Positions 14,393-24,898 of a stretch of 64,000 nucleotides of DNA are shown piece by piece; position 1 is the stretch's first letter; each line of letters begins with the position of its first letter. Under the pieces are notes generated by a model. The model saw nothing but the letters and a program-made list of their open reading frames with translations. It did not search any database and was not told where the DNA came from. The position numbers and the translations under genes are program-made. The DNA comes from Diplolepis rosae (lineage: Eukaryota; Arthropoda; Insecta; Hymenoptera; Diplolepididae), in assembly GCA_030998225.1 (NCBI GenBank), contig JAPYXD010000713.1:310001-374000 (forward strand), in the 5' to 3' direction.

Positions 14393-17300
14393 ACATTACC
14401 ATCTTTTTTAATCATATCAAGTTTGATCCAATTAATGATGATTTTCCGCACATAACCTTGAAACTTCTGATTCTATATAAAACCATTACCATCTGTTCTA
14501 ATCATATCAAGTTTGGTCCAATTAATGATGATTTTTCGCTCATAACCTGAAATCTAGTGACTTTTCATAAAAACATTATCATCTTTTTTAATCATATCAA
14601 GTTTGATCCAATTAATGATGATTTTTCGCTCATGACCTGAAAACTACTAATTTCATATGGAAACATTACTATCTGTTTAATTAGGATGGATTTTGATCCA
14701 ATTAATGATGATTTTTCGCTCATAACGTCAAATCTAGTGACTTTTCGTAAAAACATCATCACCTTTTTAAATCATATTAAGTTTGGTCCAATTAAGGATG
14801 GTTCTCCACACATAACCTAAAAACTACTAATTTCATATAAAAACATTATCATCTGTTTAATTAGGATCAATTTTGAACCAATTAATGATGATTTTTCGCT
14901 TATAACCTGGAATCTAGTGACTTTTCATAAAAACGTTATCATCTTTTTTAATCATATCAAGTTTGGTCCAATTAATGATGATTTTTCGCTCATAACGTCA
15001 AATCTAGTGACTTTTCGTAAAAACATTATCACCTGTTTTAATCATATCACGTTTGGTCCAATTAAGGATAGTTTTCCACACATAACCTTGAAACTACTAA
15101 TTTCATATGGAAACATTACTATCTGATTAATTAGGATGGATTTTGATCCAATTAATGATGATTTTTCGCTCATAACGTCAAATCTAGTGACTTTTTGTAA
15201 AAACATCATCACCTTTTTAAATCATATTAAGTTTGATCCAATTATGGATGGTTCTCCACACATAACCTAAAAACTACTAATTTCATATAAAAACATTAAC
15301 ATCTGTTTAATTAGGATCAATTTTGAACCAATTAATGATGATTTTTCGCTTATAACCTGGAATCTAGTGACTTTTCATAAAAACGTTATCATCTTTTTTA
15401 ATCATATCAAGTTTGGTCCAATCAATGATGATTTTTCGTTCGTAACCTCAAATCTAGTGACTTTTCATAAAAACATCATCAACTGTTTTGATTATATCAA
15501 ATTTGGTCCAATTAATGATGATTTTCCGCACATAACCTTAAAACTACTAATTTCATATGGAAACATTACTATCTGTTTAATTAGAATGAATTTTGATCCA
15601 ATTAATGATGATTTTTCTCTCATAACGTCAAATCTAGTGACTTGTCGTAAAAATATCATCACCTTTTTTAATCATATCAAGTTTGATCCAATTAAGGATG
15701 GTTTTCCACACATAACCTAAAAACTACTAATTTCATATAAAAACATTATCATCTGTTTAATTAGGATCAAGTTTGATCCAATTAATGATGATTTTTCGCT
15801 TATAACCTGAAATCCAGTAACTTTTCATATAAACGTTATCATCTTTTTTAATCATATCAAGTTTGATCCAATTATTGATGATTTTTCGCTCATAACCTGA
15901 AATCTAGTGACTTTTCATAAAAACATTATCATCTTTTTTAATCATATCAAGTTTGGTCCAATTAATGATGATTTTTCACTCATAACCTGAAAACTACTAA
16001 TTTCATATTGAAACATTAAAATCTGTTTAATTAGGATGGATTTTGATCCAATTAATGATGATTTTTCGCTCATAACGTCAAATCTAGTGACTTTTCGTAA
16101 AAACATCATCACCTTTTTAAATCATATTAAGTTTGGTCCAATTAAGGATGGTTCTCCACACATAACCTAAAAACTACTAATTTCATATAAAAACATTAAC
16201 ATCTGTTTAATTAGGATCAATTTTGAACCAATTAATGATGATTTTTCGCTTATAACCTGGAATCTAGTGACTTTTCATAAAAACGTTATCATCTTTTTTA
16301 ATCATATCAAGTTTGGTCCAATTAATGATGATTTTTCGCTCGTAATCTCAAATCTAGTGACTTTTCATAGAAACATCATCAACTGTTTTAATTATATCAA
16401 ATTTGGTCCAATTAATGATGATTTTCCGCACATAACCTGAAATCTAGTGATTTTTCATAAAAACATTATCATCTTTTTTAATCATATCAAGTTTGGTCCA
16501 ATTAATGATGATTTTCCGCACATAGCCTTGAAACTTCTGATTCTATATAAAACCATTACCATCTGTTCTAATCATATCAAGTTTGATCCAATTAATGATG
16601 ATTTTTCGCTTATAACCTGGAATCTAGTAACTTTTCATAAAAACATTATCATCTTTTTTAATCATATCAAGTTTGGTCCAATTAATGATGATTTTCCGCA
16701 CATAGCCTTGAAACTTCTGATTCTATATAAAACCATTACCATCTGTTCTAATCATATCAAGTTTGGTCCAATTAATGATGATTTTTCGCTTATAACCTGA
16801 AATCTAGTGACTTTTCATAAAAACATTATCATCTTTTTTAATCATATCAAGTTTGATCCAATTAATGATGATTTTTCTCTCATAACCTTAAATCTACTAA
16901 TTTCATATGGAAACATTACAATCTGTTTAATTAGGATGGATTTTGATCCAATTAATGATGATTTTTCGCTCATAACGTCAAATCTAGTGACTTTTCGTAA
17001 AAACATCATCACCTTTTTAAATCATATTAAGTTTGGTCCAATTAAGGATGGTTCTCCACACATAACCTAAAAACTACTAATTTCATATAAAAACATTAAC
17101 ATCTGTTTAATTAGGATCAATTTTGAACCAATTAATGATGATTTTTCGCTTATAACCTGGAATCTAGTGACTTTTCATAAAAACATTATCATCTTTTTTA
17201 ATCATATCAAGTTTGGTCCAATTAATGATGATTTTTCGCTCATAACCTGAAATCTAGTGACTTTTCATAAAAACATTATCACCTGTTTTAATCATATCAC

Positions 17301-19355
17301 GTTTGGTCCAATTAAGGACAGTTTTCCACACATAACCTTGAAACTACTAATTTCATAAAAAAACATTACCATCTGTTTAATTAGGATCAAGTTTGATCCA
17401 ATTAATGATGATTTTTCGCTCATAACCTGAAATCTAGTGACTTTTTATAAAAACATCATCACCTTTTTAATCATATTAAGTTTGATCCAATTATGGATGG
17501 TTCTCCACACATAACCTAAAAACTACTAATTTCATATAAAAACATTAACATCTGTTTAATTAGGATCAATTTTGAACCAATTAATGATGATTTTTCGCTT
17601 ATAACCTGGAATCTAGTGACTTTTCATAAAAACGTTATCATCTTTTTTAATCATATCAAGCTTGATCCAATTAATGATGATTTTCCGGACATAACCTTGA
17701 AACTTCTGATTCTATATAAAACCATTACCATCTGTTCTAATCATATCAAGTTTGATCCAATTAATGATGATTTTCCGGACATAACCTTGAAGCTTCTGAT
17801 TCTATATGAAGCCATTACCATCTGTTTTAATCATATCAAGTTTGATCCAAGCGATGATGATTTTCCGCACATAACCTTAAACTTCTGATTCTATTTAAAA
17901 CCATTATCATCTGTTTTAATCATATCAAGTTTGGTCCAATTAATGATGATTTTTCGCTCATAACGTCAAATCTAGTGACTTTTCATAAAAACATTATCAC
18001 CTGTTTTAATCATATCACGTTTGGTCCAATTAAGGATAGTTTTCCACACATAACCTTGAAACTACTAATTTCTTATAAAAACATTACTATCTGATTAATT
18101 AGGATGGATTTTGATCCAATTAATGATGATTTTTCGCTCATAACGTCAAATCTAGTGACTTTTTGTAAAAACATCATCACCTTTTTAAATCATATTAAGT
18201 TTGATCCAATTATGGATGGTTCTCCACACATAACCTAAAAACTACTAATTTCATATAAAAACTATCATCTGTTTAATTAGGATCAATTTTGAACCAATTA
18301 ATGATGATTTTTCGCTTATAACCTGGAATCTAGTGACTTTTCATAAAAACATTATCATCTTTTTTAATCATATCAAGTTTGGTCCAATTAATGATGATTT
18401 TTCGCTCGTAACCTCAAATCTAGTGACTTTTCATAAAAACATCATCAACTGTTTTAATTATATCAAATTTGGTCCAATTAATGATGATTTTCCGCACATA
18501 ACCTTAAAACTACTAATTTCATATGGAAACATTACTATCTGTTTAATTAGAATGAATTTTGATCCAATTAATGATGATTTTTCTCTCATAACGTCAAATC
18601 TAGTGAATTTTCGTAAAAATATCATCACCTTTTTTAATCATATCAAGTTTGATCCAATTAAGTATGTTTTTCCACACATAACCTAAAAACTACTAATTTC
18701 ATATAAAAACATTATCATCTGTTTAATTAGGATCAAGTTTGATCCAATTAATGATGATTTTTCGTTTATAACCTGGAATCTAGTGACTTTTCATAAAAAC
18801 ATTATCATCTTTTTTAATCATATCAAGTTTGGTCCAATTAATGATGATTTTCCGGACATAACCTTGAAACTTCTGATTCTATATAAAACCATTACCATCT
18901 GTTCTAATCATATCAAGTTTGGTCCAATTAGTGATGATTTTTCGCTCATAACCTGAAATCTAGTGACTTTTCATAAAAACATTATCATCTTGTTTAATCA
19001 TATCAAGTTTGATCCAATTAATGATGATTTTTCGCTCATGACCTGAAAACTACTAATTTCATATGGAAACATTACAATCTGTTTAATTAGGATGGATTTT
19101 GATCCAATTAATGATGATTTTTCGCTCATAACGTCAAATCTAGTGACTTTTCGTAAAAACATCATCACCTTTTTAAATAATATTAAGTTTGGTCCAATTA
19201 AGTATGGTTCTCCACACATAACATAAAAACTACTAATTTCATATAAAAACATTACTTTCTGTTTAATTAGGATCAAGTTTGATCCAATTAATGATGATTT
19301 TTCGCTTATAACCTGAAATCCAGTAACTTTTCATATAAACGTTATCATCTTTTTT

Positions 19356-19369
19356 AATCATATCAAGTT
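19356..19369. repeat. Left target-site duplication of the retrotransposon
   Basis: The 14-base stretch AATCATATCAAGTT is the last satellite sequence before the GC-rich element. Its last 12 bases recur immediately after the poly(A) at 25271-25282. The first two A's cannot be separated from the poly(A) on the right, so the duplication is 12 to 14 bp. In the satellite monomer this is the conserved stretch just upstream of TGGTCCAATTAATG. Confidence 0.92.
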
Positions 19370-20530
19370 AACTCCGCCATTGCCGGTCCCAAGCCCGGAT
19401 GCGAAAGGAGGAGGGGACACACAGACAGCAACATGACACAACACATAACAGCGACACTGAACACAAAACGCCTAACAACCGAGAGAGCGTTTTGCGGGCG
19501 GGCAGGGTCACGCCGAGGTGTATGCATGAGTCCAAGCACGGAGCAGACGCGTCCTGCAGCCCACCAACGGTAGTAGCCACAAGGACTCTGCCAGCAGTAG
19601 GGCTGTCGCCGTCAGGATGGCCGCCAAGGGAGCCTCACAGACAGGCTTTTCCCTAGTGATGGGCCTTCCGGGCGCACGTGCCACGACGGTTGTTCTGCGA
19701 CTTTCAAGCGCGTGAGGACGCGGTGTGGAGCGAAAGCATCGGGGGACCTTGAACAGGTCTCTTGATGCCGAATGAACGAGCACGGAGTGAATGCGGGGGG
19801 CCCCTTAATCGGGGTATCGCCCCAAATGCGTATGCGGCGATGACGCTGAACTTCCCGCGTGCGCTCTTGCGGTCACACCACAATTACATGCACGACACCG
19901 ACACCCACACACACCAGAATGAATGGGATGCTGAGTGAATGGGGCTGCGGCCGGCGCCTGGTGGATATTCCCGATAGACTAGCCAAGGGAGGAGTAGTAG
20001 CCTCTCGACCAGGGTAGGACGCGATGTCAGTACCTCACCTCTGTGGAAGTAATATGGGTAAATGTAAGTCCCTCCGGTGCTCAGCCGCGAAGGGCAAAGA
20101 TCTCGTGAAACCACATGTTAAATTGGGAAAACCGCTCACGTTTCTGCTGTCTGGAGCCAATTTCGGGGTTGAAATCATGGACGTCCGGGCGCAGGAATGA
20201 AGGATTACCTGGTCAGTATTTCCTTATATCCGACGCTGCGTAGGATAAATCGCACACCGTCTAGCCTGAAGTCCGGGTCAGGTGTCGGGGCGGACCCGGC
20301 ACCGCTCGCTCGATAGGGGTGACGTTAAACCTTTTGCATCATTATGGCGCGGGCCTATCCCGTAACCTTTTCTAGCCTCATTTAAATGTGCTGATAGGAT
20401 CGACCATCCGATAAGCCGCTTCTCGGTTTCGGCGCACATAACTAGGGATCTATACAGGCGGGGATAGTAGCCCTACTGCGGTAGGGCTCCCATGATGGGC
20501 GAACCGTCTTAAGACACGACGGTATTAGAT
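19370..20530 (+). other. 5' leader (5' UTR and probable internal promoter region) of the retrotransposon
   Basis: About 1.16 kb lies between the left target duplication and the ORF1 start codon. It is much richer in G+C than the satellite and holds no long open frame on the plus strand; the minus-strand frames here resemble no known protein. It begins AACTCCGCCATTGCCGG directly at the duplication. Self-complementary pieces are visible near the end: GTCCC at 19386-19390 with GGGAC at 19414-19418, and CCGG at 19383-19386 with CCGG at 19395-19398. GGGG at 19811-19814 can pair with CCCC at 19820-19823. Non-LTR elements usually carry an internal promoter in this region, but I see no recognisable core promoter motif, so that role is inferred. 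Confidence 0.75.
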
Positions 20531-21867
20531 ATGAATTCTAAAAAAAATGAAAGAGATAAGGAGGTGAAGGCGCTAGATGCGCACTCACACACTCCTCCAG
20601 GGGCTGAGGGATGGCAAGACGTCCTCCAGCTCCTGAAGGAGCAAAATGACAAAATGGAGAAACTAGCCAGGGCCCTCAGCGTTATCCAACAGGGTATGCT
20701 GAGGAATAACCCTGGCTTCGTTAAAGACTCGGTGAACGAGGCAACTGAGGTGTTGAGCGGTATTCTCAACACCCCCAGGTGCCTCCGGGAGACCGGGGTG
20801 AAAATCCCGCAGACCATGGACTCGCACCCCGCTATGAGGAAACTGGGCAACTTTCAGAGACCACGCTCGGCGTCTCCGGGAGATGCCCCAAAAATCAGGT
20901 GATGGGGCAAAAGAGATCTGCACCCTCCCCCCCTCTGGAAAAAACTCCTAAGAGGGGAAAGGCTGCCTCTTCGCCCTCTTATGCCCAGGTGGCCACGAGC
21001 CAGCCCCCAAATAAAGAAGGGGACTGGCATGTGGTCACAAAAAAAAAGGAAAAAAAAGAAAAAAGAAAAAAAAAGGAGAAAAGGGCGGAGGACCCTGCCC
21101 AAAAAGCGCAGGGGGCCACCGCCACTCCTAAGTCGAAGCGCTCTACGCCCGCCAGGTCGGGCGACGCCATCAAGGTGTCGGCGAAGGACGGCCAGTCCTA
21201 CGCCGACATCTTGAAGGAAATGAAGGCGAAGGTCGACCCCCGGAAGGCAGGACTTGAGGTCCTGTCTATCCGGAGGACCAGGAAGGAAGAAGTCCTTCTG
21301 GTCCTCAAAAAGGGGGGAGACGTTTCGGCCTTCCGAAAGGAGCTCGACCTGGCGGTCGGAGAAAGGGCGCAAATTTCAGCCCTGGTCTCGACGAGGTCCC
21401 TCGAAATTAGGGACCTCGACGAGACCGTTGAAAAAGAGGAGGTTGTGTCTGCCCTGTGCTTGGCACTGGGCAGACCGGCTTTTGAGGGGTCCTGCAGGCT
21501 CTTCACCCGCTTTGGTGGGGTGAAGACTGCAGTGATCCGCCTGGCTGAGGCAGACGCCGCGCGTCTGCTTCAGCTAGGTAAGCTGAGGATCGGGTGGGTC
21601 GCGTGCCGCATTCGCGGGCACGTGGAAGTCGCCCGCTGCTTCAGGTGCCTTGGGTACGGCCACGGGTCCCGGGGCTGCAGCAACCCCGACAGAAAAAACG
21701 TCTGTTGGAGATGTGGCGCCACGGGACACTTGGCCAGGAGTTGTAAGGCGCCACCAAGGTGCCTGACATGCATAGACAGGGGCGAAAAAGATGTCGCACA
21801 TGTGTCAGGGAGCGGCTCCTGCCCGGTCTTCCGGGAAGAGCTTCGGAGGTTGAGAGGCAGGAATTGA
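20531..21867 (+). pseudogene. Retrotransposon ORF1: gag-like zinc-knuckle RNA-binding protein, one frame change
   Basis: ORF1 would encode the nucleic-acid-binding protein that packages element RNA. It starts at ATG 20531 (MNSKKNERD) and stays open to TGA 20900-20902 after 123 codons. The continuation is in the -1 frame and stays open to TGA 21865-21867, giving about 445 codons in all, a usual length for R1-clade ORF1. The N-terminal part has a likely coiled coil (near residues 36-62, LLKEQNDKMEKLARAL). The continuation has a lysine-rich tract coded near 21037-21087 and a central gag-like domain. Three zinc knuckles lie at 21637-21822: two of form C-X2-C-X4-H-X4-C and a third C-X2-C-X9-H-X6-C. 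The frames meet at 20887-20893. The break may be a mutation, an assembly indel in the C4A5 run, or programmed -1 frameshifting. ATG 20779 in the second frame is an unlikely true start, because the sequence before 20893 makes better protein sense in the first frame. Confidence 0.85.
20887..20902 (+). other. -1 slippery heptamer followed by the ORF1 first-frame stop
   Basis: In the first ORF1 frame the codons read GCC-CCA-AAA-ATC-AGG-TGA, so the heptamer C-CCA-AAA (20887-20893) fits the X-XXY-YYZ rule for -1 slippage. Sliding back one base gives AAT-CAG-GTG-ATG, which is the frame of the zinc-knuckle half. The stop lies only seven nucleotides beyond the heptamer. A GC-rich hairpin, CCCCTCT (20930-20936) with AGAGGGG (20951-20957), starts 36 nt downstream, farther than the usual 5-9 nt spacer. 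The sequence pattern is certain; function is not. Confidence 0.45.
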
Positions 21868-21934
21868 AGTTCCTGCAGCTCAACCTCGGAAGGGGGAGGA
21901 ATGCCCAGGACCTCCTGATGCAGACTGCCAGGGA

Positions 21935-22741
21935 GAGGGGGCCGATGTGCTGCTCATTAGTGAGCAGTACAAGTGGTCCGAAAACTCTGCTTGGTATCAG
22001 GATGCATCAAGGAGGGCCGGCATTCTTGTTTGTAACCCTGATTTGGGCGTCGGAGACTTCCTGGAGACCGACGCGGGGTTCGTTTGGGTGGAGGTGGCGG
22101 GTGTGCGTGTGTACAGCTGCTACTTCTCCCCCGGCGATCCCTTCGATGTCTTTGAGACCCAGATCCTCCTCCTTGAGGAAAGCCTCAGTGAGGCCATCGG
22201 GCGATCCCTCATAGGGGGTGACTTCAACAGTAAATCGCCCGAGTGGTGTGAGGCCCGCCTAGATAGGAGGGGAATCTTGGTTGGCGAGATGGTCGCTAGG
22301 AACGACCTGATCGTCCTGAATCAGGGCGGGGATTTCACGTTCAGACGAGGAGCGGGAGGGTCAATAATTGACCTCACGATCGCCGCACCTCGCCTCGCTT
22401 CAAGGATAAGCGACTGGTCGGTCCTCGAGGTAATAACCTTGAGTGACCACCGGTGCATCGAATTTAGCCTAGAACAAGGGTGCCAAGCGGTGGAAAAGGG
22501 TAGGGGCGGCGAAGGAAGGAGCCCCTCCTGGAACACGAGACGACTCAGCAGGGAAAGACTTCGCGAACACCTCGAAGAAACCAGGCTCATGGATGAGCTT
22601 GGTTGGGTCTGCCCTGCTGGGTCGTACGAAGCTTCTGTGCGCTCGGTGAGGCAGAAGGTGGTCGCGGCTTGTGACTACTCGATGCCTCGCCGTAAGCGCA
22701 GGGAAGCCAAGGGTTCGATTACTGGTGGAACGACCAGTTAG
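21935..22741 (+). CDS. ORF2 segment: APE-like endonuclease domain
   Basis: This open segment carries most of the apurinic-like endonuclease that nicks target DNA. Visible motifs, in order: LQLNLGR with its Asn codon at 21882 (just upstream, in the frame before the first frame change), ISEQY with Glu at 21962, GGDFN with Asp at 22220 and Asn at 22226, TFRRGAGGSIIDLTI, and LSDHR at 22439-22453. These match the N, E, D/N and SDH positions of the exonuclease III/APE fold used by R1, TRAS and L1 elements. The segment ends at an out-of-frame stop at 22739-22741, because a base is missing near 22716. After that point the expected continuation (DYWWNDQLAAL) is read in the next segment. SEQY stands where many relatives have EPY; I treat this as family variation. 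Confidence 0.88.
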   Translation, partial: EGADVLLISEQYKWSENSAWYQDASRRAGILVCNPDLGVGDFLETDAGFVWVEVAGVRVYSCYFSPGDPFDVFETQILLLEESLSEAIGRSLIGGDFNSKSPEWCEARLDRRGILVGEMVARNDLIVLNQGGDFTFRRGAGGSIIDLTIAAPRLASRISDWSVLEVITLSDHRCIEFSLEQGCQAVEKGRGGEGRSPSWNTRRLSRERLREHLEETRLMDELGWVCPAGSYEASVRSVRQKVVAACDYSMPRRKRREAKGSITGGTTS

Positions 22742-22956
22742 CAGCCCTACGTCGAGAATGCCTCGCAGCGCGGCGAAAATTCACCCGTTCAAAGGGGGAT
22801 GCTACGCTGCACGAGGCATGGAAAGGGGCAAAAACAGCTTTGAGGCGAGGCATAAAGAAAAGCCGACTTCAATGCTGGAAAGACTTGATCGGTGAGGTCG
22901 AGAAGGATCCATGGGGTCTCGCCTTTCAAAATAGTCACCAAGAGATTGGTGACTAG
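22717..22956 (+). CDS. ORF2 segment: linker between endonuclease and reverse transcriptase
   Basis: A short open frame begins DYWWNDQLAALRREC and runs with no stop to TAG 22954-22956. It is the expected link between endonuclease and polymerase: a Trp-rich start, a basic stretch (RRGIKKSRLQCWKDL) and DPWGLAF, typical of the region just before the polymerase in R1-clade proteins. The useful frame ends near 22925, where KIVTKRL continues in the frame of the reverse transcriptase segment. The residues after that point up to the TAG are out of frame. It is a fragment of ORF2, not an independent gene. Confidence 0.75.
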   Translation, partial: DYWWNDQLAALRRECLAARRKFTRSKGDATLHEAWKGAKTALRRGIKKSRLQCWKDLIGEVEKDPWGLAFQNSHQEIGD

Positions 22957-24898
22957 AAGAAAGACCCCGGGCCTGGATAATCCCGATCGAGTCAAGTACA
23001 TTGTGCGAAGCTTGTTTCCACACGTGGAGCCGTTCCAAAGACAGGACCGAAGTTCCTGCGTGGTCCGGCGCGAAGAACTCTTCACTCTCGAAGAACTAAA
23101 GAGAGCGGGTGGAAGGCTTAAGGCAAATACAGCGCCGGGTATCGACGGGGTGCCGAACGAGATCCTCAAAGAGGTGATCGGGGCATACCCGGAGATCCTC
23201 CTAGAAGCCTTTAACTCCTGTCTTCGGGATGGGAGGTTCTTCGCAGATTGGAAGAAGCAGAGGTTGGTCCTGCTGAGGAAGGGCAACAAACCTCTAGGGG
23301 TTGCCTCGTCGTATAGACCAATATGCTTATTGGATACGATGGGGAAGCTTCTGGAGGAGTTGATTCTACAACGGCTTCAGGCTCTCTTGGTCGGGGAGAA
23401 CGGGCTCTCGGAAAGCCAGTTCGGATTCAGGAAAGGCAGATCCACTGTGGACGCCATCCAAGCTGTGGTTAACATCGCCACAAATGCAAGAAAAGGAACT
23501 GGTAAGCGTAAGGGATTCTGTGCGTTGATTAGCATTGACATACGCAATGCGTTCAATACCGCGAGATGGGACATCTGCATCGAGGCGATGATGCGGAAAA
23601 AGGTTCCAGACTACCTGTTGCGAATGATGGATGACTATCTGAGCGACAGGTGGGTGATATACGAGTGCGACAAATGGTCTCTCAAAGAAGAGATGACATG
23701 TGGCGCTCCTCAAGGGTCGCGGGTGGGTCCACTCGTTTGGAACATCATGTATGATGACTTCCTGCGCATGGACCTGCCTGCTGGAACGAGCATCGTCGGC
23801 TTCGCGGATGACGCACTTGTCGTGTGCGCCGCTGACGACGTCGGAATCCTAGAGCTGAGGATCAATGAAAGTCTGTGGCGAGCAAGGCGCTGGTTGGATG
23901 GCAGGGGTCTTAAAATGGCCCCTGAGAAAACCGAGGCTTTGCTCGTTACGGACAGGAGATCCTTCCAATACCCGAGGATCGTTCTCGGAGAGCATGAAGT
24001 CGAGTGGAAAACAAGCATTAAGTACCTGGGGGTGCAGCTGGATCGTAGGCTTAGCTTTGGCGAACATCTAAAGATCGCAGCTGCCAAAGCCATCCAATGT
24101 GGAGCGAATTTGGCCCGGCTTATGCCAAACATTGGTGGACCCAGGGAAGCGAAAAGAAGATTGGTGGCGAGCGTGGTCCATTCGAAGCTGCTTTACGCAG
24201 CTCCGGTCTGGGCCAATGCTTTGCAAAACCATGCTATCCAGAAGAAGCTGTTCTCGGCGCAGAGACTTGTCGCGCTGAGAATAGTTTCGGCATATAGAAC
24301 TATCTCGACGAACGCTGTGCTGGTCCTGGCGAGCGTCCCGCCAATAGATTTATTGGCGGAGGAAAGGCAGGAAACCTTTAAGCTTCGCAAGGAGCTTACC
24401 TGCGCCGACCTGCAGGAAATCGCTCGCGCGAAGGAGGCCATCCGCAAGGATGGAAGGCGCAGACTCGTCGAGAAATGGCAGATGAGATGGCATGGTGAGC
24501 AGACAGGGAGATGGACCTACCGCCTGATCCCGGAGCTCGCCACCTGGCTGAACAGAAAGCACGGGGAAGTCGGCTTTTACTTGGCGCAAGCGCTCTCGGG
24601 CCATGGCTGTTTTAACGCGTACCTGAGGCGCTTTAAGAAGAGAGACGAGGAGACGTGTTGCTACTGCGAATCCCCGGTGGATAACGCAGAGCACGCACTC
24701 TTCGTCTGCGCAAAATGGGGTGTGGCTAGGGGGGTCCTCGGTCAGTCGGTGGGTTCCGAACTTACTCCTGACACGATAGTCCCCCTCATGCTCCAGTCTG
24801 AACGGTTCTGGACGCTCATCGAGTCATTCGTCACACTTGTGATGAAGACGAGAGAGCTTGATGGGCGTCGAGAGCGAAACAACGGGGAGGGCCAGTAG
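22892..24898 (+). CDS. ORF2 segment: reverse transcriptase and C-terminal CCHC domain
   Basis: This 668-codon frame carries the polymerase. Counting from its first codon, motifs are APGIDG (81-86), SYRPICLLDTMGK (140-152), SQFGFRKGRSTVDA (175-188), SIDIRNAFN with catalytic Asp 216, GAPQGSRVGPLVWN (271-284), FADD with catalytic Asp 306 and 307 (codons from 23801), and KYLGVQLDRRLSF (377-389). A C-terminal C-X2-C-X8-H-X4-C uses Cys589, Cys592, His601 and Cys606, as in R1-type elements, where this region is thought to contact nucleic acid. The frame opens with GTG, not a real start; the in-phase protein begins near 22925 (KIVTKRL), after the third frame change. No RNase H domain is seen, which is normal for this clade. 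All catalytic residues are present. Confidence 0.95.
   Translation: MRSRRIHGVSPFKIVTKRLVTRRKTPGLDNPDRVKYIVRSLFPHVEPFQRQDRSSCVVRREELFTLEELKRAGGRLKANTAPGIDGVPNEILKEVIGAYPEILLEAFNSCLRDGRFFADWKKQRLVLLRKGNKPLGVASSYRPICLLDTMGKLLEELILQRLQALLVGENGLSESQFGFRKGRSTVDAIQAVVNIATNARKGTGKRKGFCALISIDIRNAFNTARWDICIEAMMRKKVPDYLLRMMDDYLSDRWVIYECDKWSLKEEMTCGAPQGSRVGPLVWNIMYDDFLRMDLPAGTSIVGFADDALVVCAADDVGILELRINESLWRARRWLDGRGLKMAPEKTEALLVTDRRSFQYPRIVLGEHEVEWKTSIKYLGVQLDRRLSFGEHLKIAAAKAIQCGANLARLMPNIGGPREAKRRLVASVVHSKLLYAAPVWANALQNHAIQKKLFSAQRLVALRIVSAYRTISTNAVLVLASVPPIDLLAEERQETFKLRKELTCADLQEIARAKEAIRKDGRRRLVEKWQMRWHGEQTGRWTYRLIPELATWLNRKHGEVGFYLAQALSGHGCFNAYLRRFKKRDEETCCYCESPVDNAEHALFVCAKWGVARGVLGQSVGSELTPDTIVPLMLQSERFWTLIESFVTLVMKTRELDGRRERNNGEGQ

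Larger units (their letters stand above)
1..19369. repeat. AT-rich 90-bp satellite array, left arm
   Basis: Head-to-tail monomers of 90 bp fill the stretch; for example the motif CCAATTAATGATGATTTT recurs every 90 bp from the first line onward. A typical monomer has 24 G+C in 90 bases (about 27%). Several monomer types are interleaved. They share the CCAATTAATGATG core and differ in the other half, which begins AATCTAGTGACTTTTC, AAACTACTAATTTCAT, or AACTTCTGATTCTATA. A fourth, D type carries TCTAGTTCAATCATATCGAGG. All units have one orientation. No gene is seen: the short open frames are 30-residue periodic translations broken by stops at ACC-TGA or ACC-TAA in most units. The array runs off the left edge of the window. 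Whether it is centromeric, pericentromeric or subtelomeric cannot be told from sequence. Confidence 0.97.
21768..24898 (+). pseudogene. Retrotransposon ORF2: endonuclease-reverse transcriptase, three frame changes
   Basis: ORF2 would nick the target DNA and reverse transcribe element RNA from the nick. The first in-frame ATG upstream of the endonuclease is at 21768, giving a 100-nt overlap with ORF1 in the -1 frame; the true start could lie later. It ends at TAG 24896-24898, about 1,040 codons, typical for R1-clade ORF2. Three single-base frame changes interrupt it. One base is missing near the five-G run at 21937-21941, one is missing near 22711-22717, and one is extra near 22921-22930. On either side of each the protein pattern continues without loss. 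The order is endonuclease (about 21870-22470), linker, reverse transcriptase (about 23100-24080), C-terminal domain with CCHC (24656-24709). No catalytic residue is missing and no other premature stop is present, so decay is very recent or the indels are sequence errors. Confidence 0.88.

Noticed and set aside
1..19369. CRISPR-like regular repeats
   Set aside because: Repeats are contiguous 90-bp monomers without unique spacers, without cas genes, and in a clearly eukaryotic context.
19370..19420. Definite HDV-like ribozyme at the 5' end
   Set aside because: Complementary pieces exist, but I cannot fit the full nested pseudoknot with its catalytic joining segment by eye, so it is listed only as a lead.
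19399..20114. Short plus- and minus-strand frames in the 5' leader
   Set aside because: The frames have low-complexity compositions, overlap each other on both strands, lack recognisable domains and have no consistent start context. They fit a non-coding leader.
20854..21372. 172-codon minus-strand frame and other antisense frames across ORF1
   Set aside because: They are antisense shadows of the GC-rich ORF1 and the lysine-rich tract (poly-Phe on the reverse). No family resemblance.
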